Assembly: GCA_043757865.1 (NCBI GenBank) | Contig: JAYVOP010000077.1 | Coordinates: 13,602 to 77,601 of the forward strand | Source: JAGNEJ01 sp043757865 | GTDB lineage: Bacteria > Verrucomicrobiota > Verrucomicrobiia > Verrucomicrobiales > V1-33 | Direction of reading: 5' to 3' | DNA: 64,000 nt | Shown: positions 17,121-26,052 of the stretch, one piece after another | Layout: each line of letters opens with the position of its first letter | How positions within the stretch are numbered: position 1 is the stretch's first letter | Program-made: the position numbers and the translations under genes | The notes under the pieces: generated by a model | Databases searched by the model: none | Seen by the model: the letters and a program-made list of their open reading frames with translations, nothing else | What the model was told of the DNA's origin: nothing

Positions 17121-17336
17121 ATGCCCTCAGCACCCCCAGTTCCCGTTGGCACCGCCGCCGCTTCGCAGTCTCTCGCTCTAGCGCGCGCGGCGCTGGAACG
17201 CTACCGCACACGGTGCTTTTGGTTCCTGGCACCTGACTTCCGGGTGGAGGAATCCACCCTGCCCATCATCATCGCTGGCCTCCGCCGTCATGGAGATCGC
17301 GCGGCGTTCCAGCTCGCTGCTCAGTTATGCCGCTAA
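17121..17336 (+). CDS. Small CFW-motif protein preceding a nucleotidyltransferase gene
   Basis: 71 residues from ATG 17121, chosen because the longer frame overlaps the divergent sdhA. Sequence is helical and basic, with ALARAALERYRTRCFWFLAP in the middle and a C-terminal LRRHGDRAAFQLAAQLC motif. The last 10 bases overlap the first codons of the nucleotidyltransferase gene, so they are translationally coupled. From memory, similar small proteins with an aligned CFWF core often precede AbiEii-like genes in many phyla. It could be an antitoxin-type partner or a cofactor subunit, but it has no resemblance to AbiEi. Confidence 0.65.
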   Translation: MPSAPPVPVGTAAASQSLALARAALERYRTRCFWFLAPDFRVEESTLPIIIAGLRRHGDRAAFQLAAQLCR

Positions 17337-18124
17337 CGAAATTTCAACGCGAAGTCTTTGCCACCCTCCGTCGCAGCCGCAGCCCGGATAGCTTCGTTTT
17401 TGGAGCCACAGTTTTAAATGCTACTGAGGAGACGCCGCGTTACTCACGGGACATCGACCTGTGCCATGACACGGAAACCGCCGTAGCCGAATCCGCTCTA
17501 GTGGACGAAGCAGCACTGACTGCCGCAGGCTACCACGTAACCTGGCAACTCCGCCAGCCGCTCTTCCAGCGGGCCACGATTACCCGTGAGGACGGCAGCG
17601 TTAAACTAGAGTGGGCCTTTGACTCCGCCTTCCGCTTCTACCCCGTGGAGGCCGATGCAGAACTAGGCTGGCGACTCCACTTTGCCGATGCGGCCACCAA
17701 CAAACTATTGGCGCTCTCTGGCCGGGCCGAGCCTCGGGATTTCGTGGACGCCATTTATCTCCACGAGACTTACCTCTCGCTAGGCACCTTGGCGTGGGCC
17801 GCAGCGGGCAAGGATGAGGGGTTGAATCCTCGCCTCATTCTGGACCTAGCAGATCGCTTTGCCCGCTATCGCCAAGCAGACATTGATTCGCTGCATCTCA
17901 CCACGCCGCTCAGCCTAACCGAATTGAAGGCCAAATGGAGCCAAGCAATCGAGCATGGGCGGCACTTTGTGGAGCAGTTGCCTGCAGAGGAGGTCGGCTG
18001 CCTCTACCTTCATCCACAGACTCACCGACCCTCCGATCCGCTCCCGGGATCAGCGGAATTTAGCTCCCTAATTCGCCATCAAGGCATCGTGGGTGGCTCC
18101 TGGCCAGCCCTGGCAAATTTTTAA
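17327..18124 (+). CDS. AbiEii/MenT-like nucleotidyltransferase
   Basis: 265 residues, soluble. The N-terminal two-thirds resemble a nucleotidyltransferase fold: FGATVLNATEETPRYSRDID at about residues 25-44 combines the substrate loop and the S-x-D-x-D metal-binding motif, and a third acidic strand may be KLEWAF at about 91-96. DFVDAIYLH near 140 matches the later helical part of the AbiEii/AbiGii family, whose members transfer nucleotides to tRNA or proteins as toxins. The coupled small upstream gene suggests a two-gene module. Function may be toxin, defence or simple tRNA modification; the role is not proven by the sequence. Confidence 0.75.
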   Translation: MPLTKFQREVFATLRRSRSPDSFVFGATVLNATEETPRYSRDIDLCHDTETAVAESALVDEAALTAAGYHVTWQLRQPLFQRATITREDGSVKLEWAFDSAFRFYPVEADAELGWRLHFADAATNKLLALSGRAEPRDFVDAIYLHETYLSLGTLAWAAAGKDEGLNPRLILDLADRFARYRQADIDSLHLTTPLSLTELKAKWSQAIEHGRHFVEQLPAEEVGCLYLHPQTHRPSDPLPGSAEFSSLIRHQGIVGGSWPALANF

Positions 18125-18224
18125 CAGCCTCATTTCCACGGCCGTCGCGTCGCGCTCGGGCAGATGCTAAATGGGCCCCAGGATTGTAATCGCTAGCATG
18201 TCGTTTGCGTGGCACGTCTGCGTC

Positions 18225-18704
18225 ATGCCCCTCGTGGATAAATTAGAACGCATTGGTGTGCTGTTGCAAAACGGCCTGTTGTCGCCCAGAGAATATCATC
18301 AAGCTAAAGCGCAGTTACTGCCTTACCGCCCTGCCGAAGCCCAACGCCAGAAGCTGCGCCAAGAATTAGCGCACGCCGAACAAGTGTTCCGTTGCGTGCG
18401 TCACCACTGCCTCGTGTCCGATGGCCAAGCGGGCTATCGCGAACCCCGCTGGACGTATCTCTATGGGCTCGGCACGCTCGCCTTGTTGTGGGTTACGCTG
18501 GGAATGTTGGTCATCACGGGCTTCCGCGGGTTGCTGCCTTTCCTAACAGTATTTCCTTGCGCTACGTTTCTCATCGGATTGCTCTTCATCGTGCGTTCCA
18601 TGTTCACGCATGCACATAAGATCACGCGGTTGGCAGCGGCTCAGCGGCAGTGGGAAAGGCGGTATCAGGAGCTTCATCAGCAGTTGAAAAAGCTGGGTGC
18701 GTAA
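18225..18704 (+). CDS. Small membrane protein with SHOCT-like N-terminus
   Basis: 159 residues from ATG 18225; in-frame ATGs at 18171 and 18198 would add a hydrophobic leader, so the start is uncertain. The opening DKLERIGVLLQNGLLSPREY resembles a SHOCT motif, a short helix pair often attached to membrane proteins. A coiled helix follows, then two membrane segments (about residues 75-98 and 102-124), and a basic C-terminal coiled-coil helix. No enzyme motif is visible and no family is recognised. It lies alone between the nucleotidyltransferase and the convergent xer gene. Confidence 0.6.
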   Translation: MPLVDKLERIGVLLQNGLLSPREYHQAKAQLLPYRPAEAQRQKLRQELAHAEQVFRCVRHHCLVSDGQAGYREPRWTYLYGLGTLALLWVTLGMLVITGFRGLLPFLTVFPCATFLIGLLFIVRSMFTHAHKITRLAAAQRQWERRYQELHQQLKKLGA

Positions 18705-18714
18705 GGCCGAATTT

Positions 18715-19647
18715 CTATGCCCGTGGGTGGGCTTTATCATAGACCTGCTGCATCCGCTCTGTGGAGACGTAGGTATAGATCTGGGTGGTGCTGAGGCTGC
18801 TATGGCCCAGCAGTTCTTGGACGCTGCGGAGGTCCGCGCCATTGTTCAGTAAATGGGTGGCAAAGCTGTGGCGGAGCTTGTGCGGCGTGCCGCGGATGGG
18901 GATGGTGGAGGCCCGGAGATATTTGTCTAGCACATCGCCAATGGCTTGGGTGGTGATGCGGGTGCGCAGCTTGCTAATGAAGAGCGGCCCTTCATGCACG
19001 GTGGCTTGTTGGCGGTAGTGTTGCAGGGCGCGCACGGCATGGCTGCCGAGATGGCAGAAGCGTTCTTTACCCCCTTTGCCTAACACGCGCAGGGTGTCGT
19101 GGTAGATGTCGTAGTCTTTGATATTAAGATTCGCTAGTTCGTGCAGGCGCAGGCCGGTGGAATAGAACGTTTCTAGGATGGCGGCATCCCGCGCGCCCGC
19201 CCAGACGGGGGCTTGGGCGGGTTGCGCGTGGGTTAGCGGCAGGGCTAGCAGTTCCTCGATCTGTTGCAGCGTTAGCACCACGGGCAGCTTCTTTTCCAGC
19301 TTGGGGAGTTGCACTTCTACCAGCGGATTCAACGCTAGGCCGTGGCGGCGGGTGAGGTATTTAAAGAAGCTCCGCAGGGCCGCAAAATGCAGCCGGATGG
19401 TGGCCCGACCCAGCTCCCGTTTCATCAGGAGAAAGAGATAGGCACGGAAATCATCTGCCGTGATGGTGCGCCAATCCGTGAGGCGCGGGCACTGGCGACG
19501 GAACTCTGCCAGTGCGTGGGCGTAGTTTCCTAACGTGTTAGCAGCACTGTTGCGCTCCACGCTTTGGAACTCCAGGAATGCCTCTACCAGTGGGTCTGGC
19601 GGGGGCTTTACGGCGGGCGGAGCGGGGGCATTACGGCGGGCGGGCAT
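18715..19647 (-). CDS. xerD: Tyrosine site-specific recombinase, XerC/XerD type
   Basis: 310 residues from the ATG giving MPARRNAPAPP; another ATG lies ten codons earlier. It probably resolves chromosome dimers at dif. N-terminal SAM-like DNA-binding domain at about 20-110, catalytic domain at about 125-305. Catalytic residues are visible: Arg in YSTGLRLHELA, Lys in GKGGKERF, His-x-x-Arg in HKLRHSFATHLL, His in ELLGHSSLSTT and the nucleophile Tyr in QIYTYVS. Typical length. XerC versus XerD cannot be decided here, so the symbol is provisional. Its start faces that of the divergent glycoside hydrolase gene 64 bp away. Confidence 0.88.
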   Translation of the reverse strand: MPARRNAPAPPAVKPPPDPLVEAFLEFQSVERNSAANTLGNYAHALAEFRRQCPRLTDWRTITADDFRAYLFLLMKRELGRATIRLHFAALRSFFKYLTRRHGLALNPLVEVQLPKLEKKLPVVLTLQQIEELLALPLTHAQPAQAPVWAGARDAAILETFYSTGLRLHELANLNIKDYDIYHDTLRVLGKGGKERFCHLGSHAVRALQHYRQQATVHEGPLFISKLRTRITTQAIGDVLDKYLRASTIPIRGTPHKLRHSFATHLLNNGADLRSVQELLGHSSLSTTQIYTYVSTERMQQVYDKAHPRA

Positions 19648-19710
19648 GGGCCGCAGATTGGCCTCAGAAAAGCACATGCACAACTCCGATCTCCCCCTCA
19701 AGCTGCGCGC

Positions 19711-20943
19711 ATGATCCGCCCTCTCTCCCTTCTCTGCTGCTTGACCAGTGCTAGCTTTAGCCCAGCCGCCGCCATCCCTGTAAAACTCGATCCCGCCCAA
19801 GGTTTGCTGCGGGATGGGAAACCTTATTTCATCAAAGGTGGCGGCGGGGAAACGCACTTGGTAGAGCTAGCTGCAGCGGGCGGCAACTCCCTGCGCACCT
19901 GGGGGCCGGAGGCCCTGGCGCAGCTTCTCCCGGCAGCAGAGAAACTGCATCTCACTGTTAGTGCTGGTATCTGGCTCGAGTCTGAGTGCGCTTGGTTTTC
20001 CTATCACAACGCCGAGCACTGCCAACGCCAAGCGGATCGTGTGCAAGCGATCGTCCAGCAACACCACGAGGCCCCCGCGCTGCTGGCCTGGGGCCTGGGC
20101 AATGAAATGGAAGGCGATGGCAAGAACGCCGATCTCTGGAGGCAGCTAAATCGGCTCGTGGAAATGGTCCACAGGCTGGACCCCGCTCATCCCACCTTTA
20201 CCTCCCTAGCCGGCATGACGGCGGATAAAGCGGCTGGGCTTAACGAGCATACGCCATTGTTAGACTTCGTGGGCATCAACACCTATGGCGGTCTGTTCAG
20301 CCTGGGCAAAGGGCTGGAGAAACAACACTGGACGCGGCCGTATGCCGTCACGGAATACGGAGCGCAAGGATTTTGGGAAACCGGCAAAGCCGTGTGGGGT
20401 GCGCCCTTAGAGCAAACCAGCCAGCAGAAAGCAGACATGCTAGCGAAAGCCTACTCCGCCGCCATCGCCCCCGCAGGAGCCTGTTTGGGCGGCTATCTTT
20501 TCTTTTGGGGCCACAAGCAGGAAGCCACCAGCACGTGGTTCAGCCTCTACACCCTGGATGGGGAAAGCACGGCCAGCGTGGACACCATCCAGCGGCTCTG
20601 GACGGGCCATGCGCCTGCCAATACCGCCCCGGTGTTGAAATCCCTCACCAGCCCCTCCGCCGCGCAGATCGTTCGCCCGCAAGCCACCATCCAGGCCACC
20701 GTCAGTGCCACTGATCCAGAGGGAGATCCGCTCACCTACCGCTGGCAGATCCTCAATGAAGAGACCACGCGCGACGAGCACCAGCATGAACGCCCAGCGG
20801 AAATATTATCGAGCCAAGTCCATGGCTCCGCCCAGGTAGATCTCATGGCCCCGAGCCGTCCCGGGAAATACCGCGTCATGGTCTATGCCCTGGATGGCCA
20901 CGGTCATGCGGGCACGGCAAATTTTCCGATCCAGGTAAAATAA
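19711..20943 (+). CDS. Secreted clan-A glycoside hydrolase (GH2/GH5-like) with Ig-like C-terminus
   Basis: 410 residues from ATG 19711. Sec signal at 1-20, then DGKPYFIKGGGGETHL, the opening of a GH2-like TIM barrel. Acid/base Glu is likely in WGLGNEMEGDG at about residue 133 and the nucleophile Glu in YAVTEYGAQG at about 215, as in clan GH-A. The barrel ends near residue 300. A cadherin/PKD-like beta domain follows (from ATDPEGDPLTYRWQI at about 330). Substrate unknown; a beta-glucan or galactan is possible. It stands alone, just before the coupled pair at 20984-22671, which may share its direction and promoter. Confidence 0.8.
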   Translation: MIRPLSLLCCLTSASFSPAAAIPVKLDPAQGLLRDGKPYFIKGGGGETHLVELAAAGGNSLRTWGPEALAQLLPAAEKLHLTVSAGIWLESECAWFSYHNAEHCQRQADRVQAIVQQHHEAPALLAWGLGNEMEGDGKNADLWRQLNRLVEMVHRLDPAHPTFTSLAGMTADKAAGLNEHTPLLDFVGINTYGGLFSLGKGLEKQHWTRPYAVTEYGAQGFWETGKAVWGAPLEQTSQQKADMLAKAYSAAIAPAGACLGGYLFFWGHKQEATSTWFSLYTLDGESTASVDTIQRLWTGHAPANTAPVLKSLTSPSAAQIVRPQATIQATVSATDPEGDPLTYRWQILNEETTRDEHQHERPAEILSSQVHGSAQVDLMAPSRPGKYRVMVYALDGHGHAGTANFPIQVK

Positions 20944-20983
20944 GATTTGTCCCGCCCGCGCATTCTTGCTCCACTGCCGCACC

Positions 20984-21925
20984 ATGAAATACCGCCCTAC
21001 CTCACTCGCCATTTTCCTAGTCGCACCCGCGCTAGCACACGCCAAGCCCGCGCCCCGCACCAGCGGCACCATGTATCTAGAGGAACCGCCTGCCCGCCCG
21101 GGCTTGCTAGATCAAAAGCCCGCCTCGCCCGCTGCCACTAGCCCCGGCTTGCTAGACTGGCTGCATTGGCGCAGCAAGGCCCCCGCGCCCGCGACCGTGG
21201 CTCCCACGCCACCGCCTGTGCCTGTAAAAGTTTCCAAACCAAAGGTCAAAGCTGCCGCCGCCCCACCGCCGCCGTCTGCGCCTGCACTGGAGAAAAAGCG
21301 CTGGTTCAGTTTCTTCCAACGTAAACCCGCCGCCGCTTCAGCCCCCGTCAAGCCAGAGCCGTCCGCCAAACTAGCCAAATCCAAACCCACGCCACCAGCC
21401 ACTACTCCCGCGCCCGAACCTAAGCCAGAAGCGGCTCCAAAGCTCGGCTTCTTCGCCCGACTCTTCGGCGGCAAGGCTGGCCAGGACGAGGAAAGGAGCG
21501 AGATGGACAAGGCCAATCGCCCACCGCGTCCCGCCGACTGGGAAAGTAAATTTGTCGTTAGCATGGACCACGTGGAAGCCTTCCGCTTCGGCCCGTCTGG
21601 CAGCCATGGCGCGGATAAAATCTTGAATCGCGGCACGGTGGTGACCATGAAAAAGCATGGCCGCGCGTGGGCGGAAGTGGAGGTAGAAGACGGCCACGTA
21701 TACACTGTAGGCGCAGATCAAGTACGTGCGGCCAAGGAATCGGACTTCGCCCCACCGCCGCCAGTGATCTTGCCCGCCGCCCAGCCAGCGGGCGGTCCTA
21801 ACTCTAGCTTGATGATCGATCCCCTGCCCGTAGATGATCTGCCCTCCGTGCCGCAGTCTAGCAAACCCGCGCAACAGGCTAATGAACTCCTCACGCCCGC
21901 GCTGCCCGCGCTGCCACCGCAATGA
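20984..21925 (+). CDS. Pro/Ala/Lys-rich exported protein with repeated aromatic-basic segments and a C-terminal SH3-like domain
   Basis: 313 residues from ATG 20984, chosen because it starts a Sec signal (MKYRPTSLAIFLVAPALAHA). Residues about 30-170 are a Pro/Ala/Lys-rich linker carrying short aromatic-basic segments: GLLDWLHWRSK, KKRWFSFFQRK and KLGFFARLFGGK. Residues about 185-250 form a beta-rich SH3-like domain (VSMDHVEAFRFGPSG to YTVGADQVRAA). The end is again Pro-rich. The stop overlaps the start of the L,D-transpeptidase gene as ATGA, so the two products are probably made together. I do not recognise the family; wall anchoring or transpeptidase docking is an inference. Confidence 0.65.
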   Translation: MKYRPTSLAIFLVAPALAHAKPAPRTSGTMYLEEPPARPGLLDQKPASPAATSPGLLDWLHWRSKAPAPATVAPTPPPVPVKVSKPKVKAAAAPPPPSAPALEKKRWFSFFQRKPAAASAPVKPEPSAKLAKSKPTPPATTPAPEPKPEAAPKLGFFARLFGGKAGQDEERSEMDKANRPPRPADWESKFVVSMDHVEAFRFGPSGSHGADKILNRGTVVTMKKHGRAWAEVEVEDGHVYTVGADQVRAAKESDFAPPPPVILPAAQPAGGPNSSLMIDPLPVDDLPSVPQSSKPAQQANELLTPALPALPPQ

Positions 21926-22671
21926 AATGCTGGTGGCTGCTCAGTGGCTTGCTTGGCCTCACGACCGCTAGCGCGCAGCTCCCGGCCACGGTCCGCCAAC
22001 TCATCGTCACCACCACGGAGGGCTGGAACACGCACCACGGCAGCCTCCTCACCTATAGCCGCACGAAGGACGGCGGGCCCTGGAAACTGGCTAGCCCTAA
22101 CGCCACCCCGGTCTTGCTAGGGAAAGATGGCCTTGCCTGGGGACGCGGCCTCCTGCCCGTGCCGCATGGGGAAAACGGCATCCCCTCCAAGACCGAGCGG
22201 GATGGCCGCGCGCCCGCCGGTTGCTTCGCGTTAGGACAACTTTTCGGCTATGCCGCGCAACCGCCGGAGCAGTTGCATTTCCCCTACTACCAAGTCACCG
22301 CCAAAGATTGCTGGATCGACGATCCCACGCATCCCGCCTACAACCGCCACGTCGTCGTAGATCTCCAGCGCCTGCCGGATTGGTATGCCAAACAGCACAT
22401 GCGGCTAGGAGATTTCGCCTATGAATACCTGCTAGAGATCCGTCACAATGCCGCCCCGCCTCAAGTGGGCGCAGGCAGCGCCATCTTCTTCCACATCCGC
22501 CGCGGGCCAGACCGCCCCACCGCTGGTTGCACCACCATGGCCCGCCCCGCTTTGCTCAGCCTCATTCATTGGCTCTCCGCAGACGCCGCTCCCCACTACG
22601 TCCTCCTCCCTCGCAGCGCCTATGCCGCCCGCCTCCAGTCCTGGGGCCTCCCCTCACTACCCGCGCCCTAG
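21922..22671 (+). CDS. L,D-transpeptidase (YkuD family)
   Basis: 249 residues with a Sec signal (to about residue 19). The catalytic part ends with SAIFFHIRRG and PTAGCTTM, the His and Cys of the YkuD active site around residues 180-208; the typical serine/glycine context is slightly diverged but intact. It cross-links peptidoglycan stems from meso-DAP to meso-DAP or attaches proteins to DAP in the periplasm. This agrees with the DAP-type MurE encoded downstream. It is translationally coupled to the Pro/Ala-rich protein at 20984, which could be its substrate or scaffold. Start ATG overlaps the previous stop. Confidence 0.82.
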   Translation: MKCWWLLSGLLGLTTASAQLPATVRQLIVTTTEGWNTHHGSLLTYSRTKDGGPWKLASPNATPVLLGKDGLAWGRGLLPVPHGENGIPSKTERDGRAPAGCFALGQLFGYAAQPPEQLHFPYYQVTAKDCWIDDPTHPAYNRHVVVDLQRLPDWYAKQHMRLGDFAYEYLLEIRHNAAPPQVGAGSAIFFHIRRGPDRPTAGCTTMARPALLSLIHWLSADAAPHYVLLPRSAYAARLQSWGLPSLPAP

Positions 22672-22788
22672 CCCAAGTGGCGCGAAGCCGCTCAAAGGTG
22701 GTGCGAGGCTGCCGCCGAACATTTCGTGACCATCAACATTGGAATTCAGAGAAAGTCCACCTAGTGATATTCGGTCCTCCTCGCAGCG

Positions 22789-23808
22789 TTATCCCCGCGG
22801 ATGCGGCAGCGGGGGATTCGGCCACTGCTGGGCCACGATCTCGGTGATGGCCACGGCGGGGGGATAGGTGGTGGTGTTTAAAATATGCAGTTTCACTACC
22901 CAATGCAGCGCTACCTGACTGTTAGGCAGTGCCGCTAGGATCGTCTGACCCACGGGATCCGCTGCTGTAAAACACGCCCCCGCCACCGGCTGCGGACTCC
23001 CTAAATGCAGCCGCACCGCACGTCCCACGTCCTCACGCGGCAGGCCCGTTTCCTCGAACCACGATGGCACTAACACGCTCTGCGGGCAGGCTTCGATCTC
23101 CATGGGCCAAGCGATTCCTGGGGGCACGCTCTGGCCGGCTAACAGGGCTGTCCATAGCGTGGCATAGACATTGGAATACGATTCCCAGTCCATCCGCCAA
23201 CCTTCGGGCGTTTGCTCCAGCAAGACATGGCGCACGCCCGTGGTAGTTAGGAGCCGCAGTGTGGCGGTGGGCAGCGGCAGCGCCAGATCGATGATTTCCT
23301 GATCCACGCCCGTTACCACGCGGCTCGTGAACCCCTGCGGATGGTGGGCGTAATACCACTCTAGCAATGGCCGGACGCGCTGAGCCGCGCGCACGTGGGG
23401 AAGCATGTGTTCCCAGTCCGGTGCTTCCAGCGCGGCCTTGGCGCTGGCGTAGGCGGCTTGGAGTTGGCTCTTCTCTGGCGTGGGCTCCGCACCTGCTACC
23501 TCCGCTAGCGCGCCTCCATGGCTACTCAGATGTAACCTCCACAGCAACAGCCCAGCCACGATAGCGATGCCGATCCCAAATTTAATCAGCCACCCTAACT
23601 GCTGACGATGCTGAGTGCTTAGCCTCTCCCGCTTCAGCTCACCTTCCGTCTGCCACTCGTGAATAGCCAACTCTGGCGGAGGTGCAGCAACTCCATCGTC
23701 GATGACGAAATGATGCGCACATCCAGGGCAAATCGTCCGTGCACTAGCATCATTTCCCTGCGGGAGCAAAGCCGTGTGGCATTGGGGGCAAAGGATAGGT
23801 GCCAGCAT
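22789..23808 (-). CDS. Zinc-ribbon membrane protein at the end of the dcw operon
   Basis: 339 residues from the ATG giving MLAPILCPQCHTALL; the frame stays open upstream for 20 codons without a better start. A zinc ribbon is formed by CPQCH at residues 7-11 and CPGCAHHF at about 28. One membrane segment lies at about 72-90 (LIKFGIGIAIVAGLLLW), placing a large acidic domain outside or inside. The remaining 230 residues have no motif I recognise. It begins 17 bp after murG ends and runs in the same direction, so it may be co-transcribed with the division genes. Confidence 0.65.
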   Translation of the reverse strand: MLAPILCPQCHTALLPQGNDASARTICPGCAHHFVIDDGVAAPPPELAIHEWQTEGELKRERLSTQHRQQLGWLIKFGIGIAIVAGLLLWRLHLSSHGGALAEVAGAEPTPEKSQLQAAYASAKAALEAPDWEHMLPHVRAAQRVRPLLEWYYAHHPQGFTSRVVTGVDQEIIDLALPLPTATLRLLTTTGVRHVLLEQTPEGWRMDWESYSNVYATLWTALLAGQSVPPGIAWPMEIEACPQSVLVPSWFEETGLPREDVGRAVRLHLGSPQPVAGACFTAADPVGQTILAALPNSQVALHWVVKLHILNTTTYPPAVAITEIVAQQWPNPPLPHPRG

Positions 23809-23824
23809 GGGAGGGATCGGTAAA

Positions 23825-24907
23825 TTAAGCCTCGCAGGCGGCACAGACACGCTCTGCTGCATCCGCATGGCCGAGCTGCTGCATGTTATGGCGCAGGCTA
23901 GCGCGCACGTCGGCGTGCGCTAGTAAATCTTGCAGCATCGTGGCCAAGCGCGCGCCCGTGAGATCACGTTCCTGCACCATCAGCGCGGCCTTGGCGCGCA
24001 CGAAGACCTCCGCGTTCTTCGTCTGGTGGTCGTCCGCAGCGCTCGGATAGGGAATCAAAATCGTCGGCAAACCAAAAGCGCTTAGCTCCGCGAGGCTGGA
24101 CGCTCCGGCCCGGGAAATGCAGACGGTGGCAATGGCATACGCTAACTCCATGCGCTGGCAGAAGGGAGCCACGTGGGCCTTGAAAGGCGTGCTAGTGTAG
24201 GCCTTGCGCACGGATTCGATTTCCTGCGGACCAGTCAGGTGGATGATCTGCAACACCTTCTCATCCAAGTGCGCCAGCGCGCCTAACACGGCTTCATTGA
24301 CCCCGCGCGCGCCTTGGCTGCCGCCCATCACTAGCAGCACGGGCACGCCTGGTGGCAGTTGGAAAAACTCCCATGCTTCGGCAGTTGTTACCTCTGCCCG
24401 CAAGGCACTACGCAGCGGCGTGCCCACTACGCTGGTCTTAGCGGCGGGGAAATGATGCGCCGCCTCGCCTAGCCCGAGCAAGACCGTATCGCAAAATTTA
24501 GCCGAGAGCCGATTCGCCTTACCAGGAAAGGCATTGGACTCATGCAGCAACGTCTTGATCTGGAGTTTCCGCCCCGCATACAGTGGCGGCAGGGAGGTAA
24601 AGCCGCCCATGCCTAACACCACATCCGCTTGGAAATTTACCAACAATTTCCGACACGCACGCATCGTTTGCCAACAGCGCCAGAGGAACTTCGGCATCTT
24701 CAGTGAGAACACTGGTGGCATGGCAATGGCGGGTAGTTTTTCAAAGCGCAAATCATCATGACCTTGGCTGGCGAGGGCATCAATCTGCTTCTCCGAAATG
24801 AGCACGATGCACTGATGCCCACGCGCTTGCGCGGCCTGCGCCACCGCAATGCCAGGAAACAAATGTCCTCCCGTGCCTCCACAAGCGATGACGATTTTTA
24901 GAGGCAT
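23825..24907 (-). CDS. murG: UDP-GlcNAc:lipid I N-acetylglucosaminyltransferase MurG
   Basis: 360 residues, normal length. It adds GlcNAc to lipid I on the cytoplasmic side of the membrane to make lipid II. Two Rossmann domains: the N-terminal GGTGGHLFPGIAVAQA at residues 10-25, GMGGFTSLPPLYAGRK near 103, and the C-terminal VMGGSQGARGVNEAVL near 193-208, plus the GAGASSLAEL-type donor motif (SRAGASSLAELSAFGLPTI at about 264-282). It follows ftsW with 6 bp between them. This is the last recognised peptidoglycan gene of the operon. Confidence 0.97.
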   Translation of the reverse strand: MPLKIVIACGGTGGHLFPGIAVAQAAQARGHQCIVLISEKQIDALASQGHDDLRFEKLPAIAMPPVFSLKMPKFLWRCWQTMRACRKLLVNFQADVVLGMGGFTSLPPLYAGRKLQIKTLLHESNAFPGKANRLSAKFCDTVLLGLGEAAHHFPAAKTSVVGTPLRSALRAEVTTAEAWEFFQLPPGVPVLLVMGGSQGARGVNEAVLGALAHLDEKVLQIIHLTGPQEIESVRKAYTSTPFKAHVAPFCQRMELAYAIATVCISRAGASSLAELSAFGLPTILIPYPSAADDHQTKNAEVFVRAKAALMVQERDLTGARLATMLQDLLAHADVRASLRHNMQQLGHADAAERVCAACEA

Positions 24908-24913
24908 ATTTTC

Positions 24914-26050
24914 TTAAACAGCAGGGGTCAATTTTGCCCGGCCTAACACGGGATCTCTAGGCGCAATGCGGGCGGATTGGCGATGCAGATTCAGCAAGAT
25001 GCCCACGCCGAGAAGCAAACAGATTAGGTTCGATCCGCCCGCACTCACGAACGGCAGCGGCATCCCTTTGTTCGGCAGCATAGCCGTTGTCACGCCGAGA
25101 TGGATCACTGTTTGCATGGCCATCAGGCAAACAATGCCGAAGCCGAGCAACTTCCCAAAACGATCAGGCGCATGGATGGCAATGAAGAATCCCGCCACGG
25201 TCATGGTGAGATAACAACCCACAAGGAAGATGCAAAACCACCCGCCCAGTTCCTCTCCGATCACGCTGGAAATCATGTCGCTATTCGCATAAGGCAGGGA
25301 CCACATCTTCTGCCGACTGTTGCCGAGCCCTAACCCCGTGGGGCCACCCGTGCCATAAGCCAAGAGCCCCAGCCATTGCTGGAGGCCGTCTCCACCGCGG
25401 TGCTTCTCTAAATCTAGGAAGGCTGTAATGCGGTCCATGCGCTCGGGATTTTGTAAAATGGCCAGCCATAACGTCGTGAAGGCTCCGCACAACAACAGCC
25501 CTAAATACCGCAGCCGCGTCCCGCCCGCATACAGCACGCAGAGCGTGGCCAGCGTGAGTAGCATGGCACTCCCCATATCAATCTCAATGGCGATGAGCCC
25601 GATCAAGCCACCCGCAATCAGCATGGGATAGAGGAAGCCTTTGAGGAAACTTTTCCGCTCTTCCGGGCGTCGCGCACACCATGTCGCCACCACGATGACA
25701 CCGACCAACTTAGCCACTTCCGAGGGCTGGAATTGAAGCCCCAGGCGGATCCAGCGCGAGGCCCCATTGATCCGCAGCCCCACATGTGGCAGGAAACAAG
25801 CGATCAAAGCCGCCGCCGCTAGCGCATACAGCACCCAGCACCACTGCGCATAACGACGATAGTCTAACAGCGCAGTCACGATCAAGCCTACCATCCCAAT
25901 GCCCACAAACAACAATTGATCCTTGGCCTCCTGATAGACATCCTTGGCTCCCTTCATCGTGTAGGGACCGATGCTGACTTGCATGATGAAGCCTAACGCC
26001 AGCAGCATTAAAACGATGCCGATGAGCACGGCGGCACTTTTACGAGTCAT
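24914..26050 (-). CDS. ftsW: Lipid II polymerase FtsW (SEDS family)
   Basis: 378 residues with about ten membrane helices. Septal peptidoglycan glycosyltransferase working with FtsI. SEDS signatures are present: QPSEVAKLVGVIVVATW around residue 107, the large-loop ERMDRITAFLDLEKHRGGDG near 190, and GGPTGLGLGNSRQKMWSLPYANSDMI near 210-235 (the catalytic-loop region), followed by FVSAGGSN near 330. It ends 6 bp before murG and starts 2 bp after the LysM gene ends. The short family length and 2-bp spacing fit a coupled operon. Confidence 0.95.
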   Translation of the reverse strand: MTRKSAAVLIGIVLMLLALGFIMQVSIGPYTMKGAKDVYQEAKDQLLFVGIGMVGLIVTALLDYRRYAQWCWVLYALAAAALIACFLPHVGLRINGASRWIRLGLQFQPSEVAKLVGVIVVATWCARRPEERKSFLKGFLYPMLIAGGLIGLIAIEIDMGSAMLLTLATLCVLYAGGTRLRYLGLLLCGAFTTLWLAILQNPERMDRITAFLDLEKHRGGDGLQQWLGLLAYGTGGPTGLGLGNSRQKMWSLPYANSDMISSVIGEELGGWFCIFLVGCYLTMTVAGFFIAIHAPDRFGKLLGFGIVCLMAMQTVIHLGVTTAMLPNKGMPLPFVSAGGSNLICLLLGVGILLNLHRQSARIAPRDPVLGRAKLTPAV

Positions 26051-26052
26051 GG

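Noticed and set aside
25010..25050. GGTTCGATCC considered as a tRNA T-arm
   Set aside because: It is inside ftsW and no acceptor or anticodon stem can be built around it.
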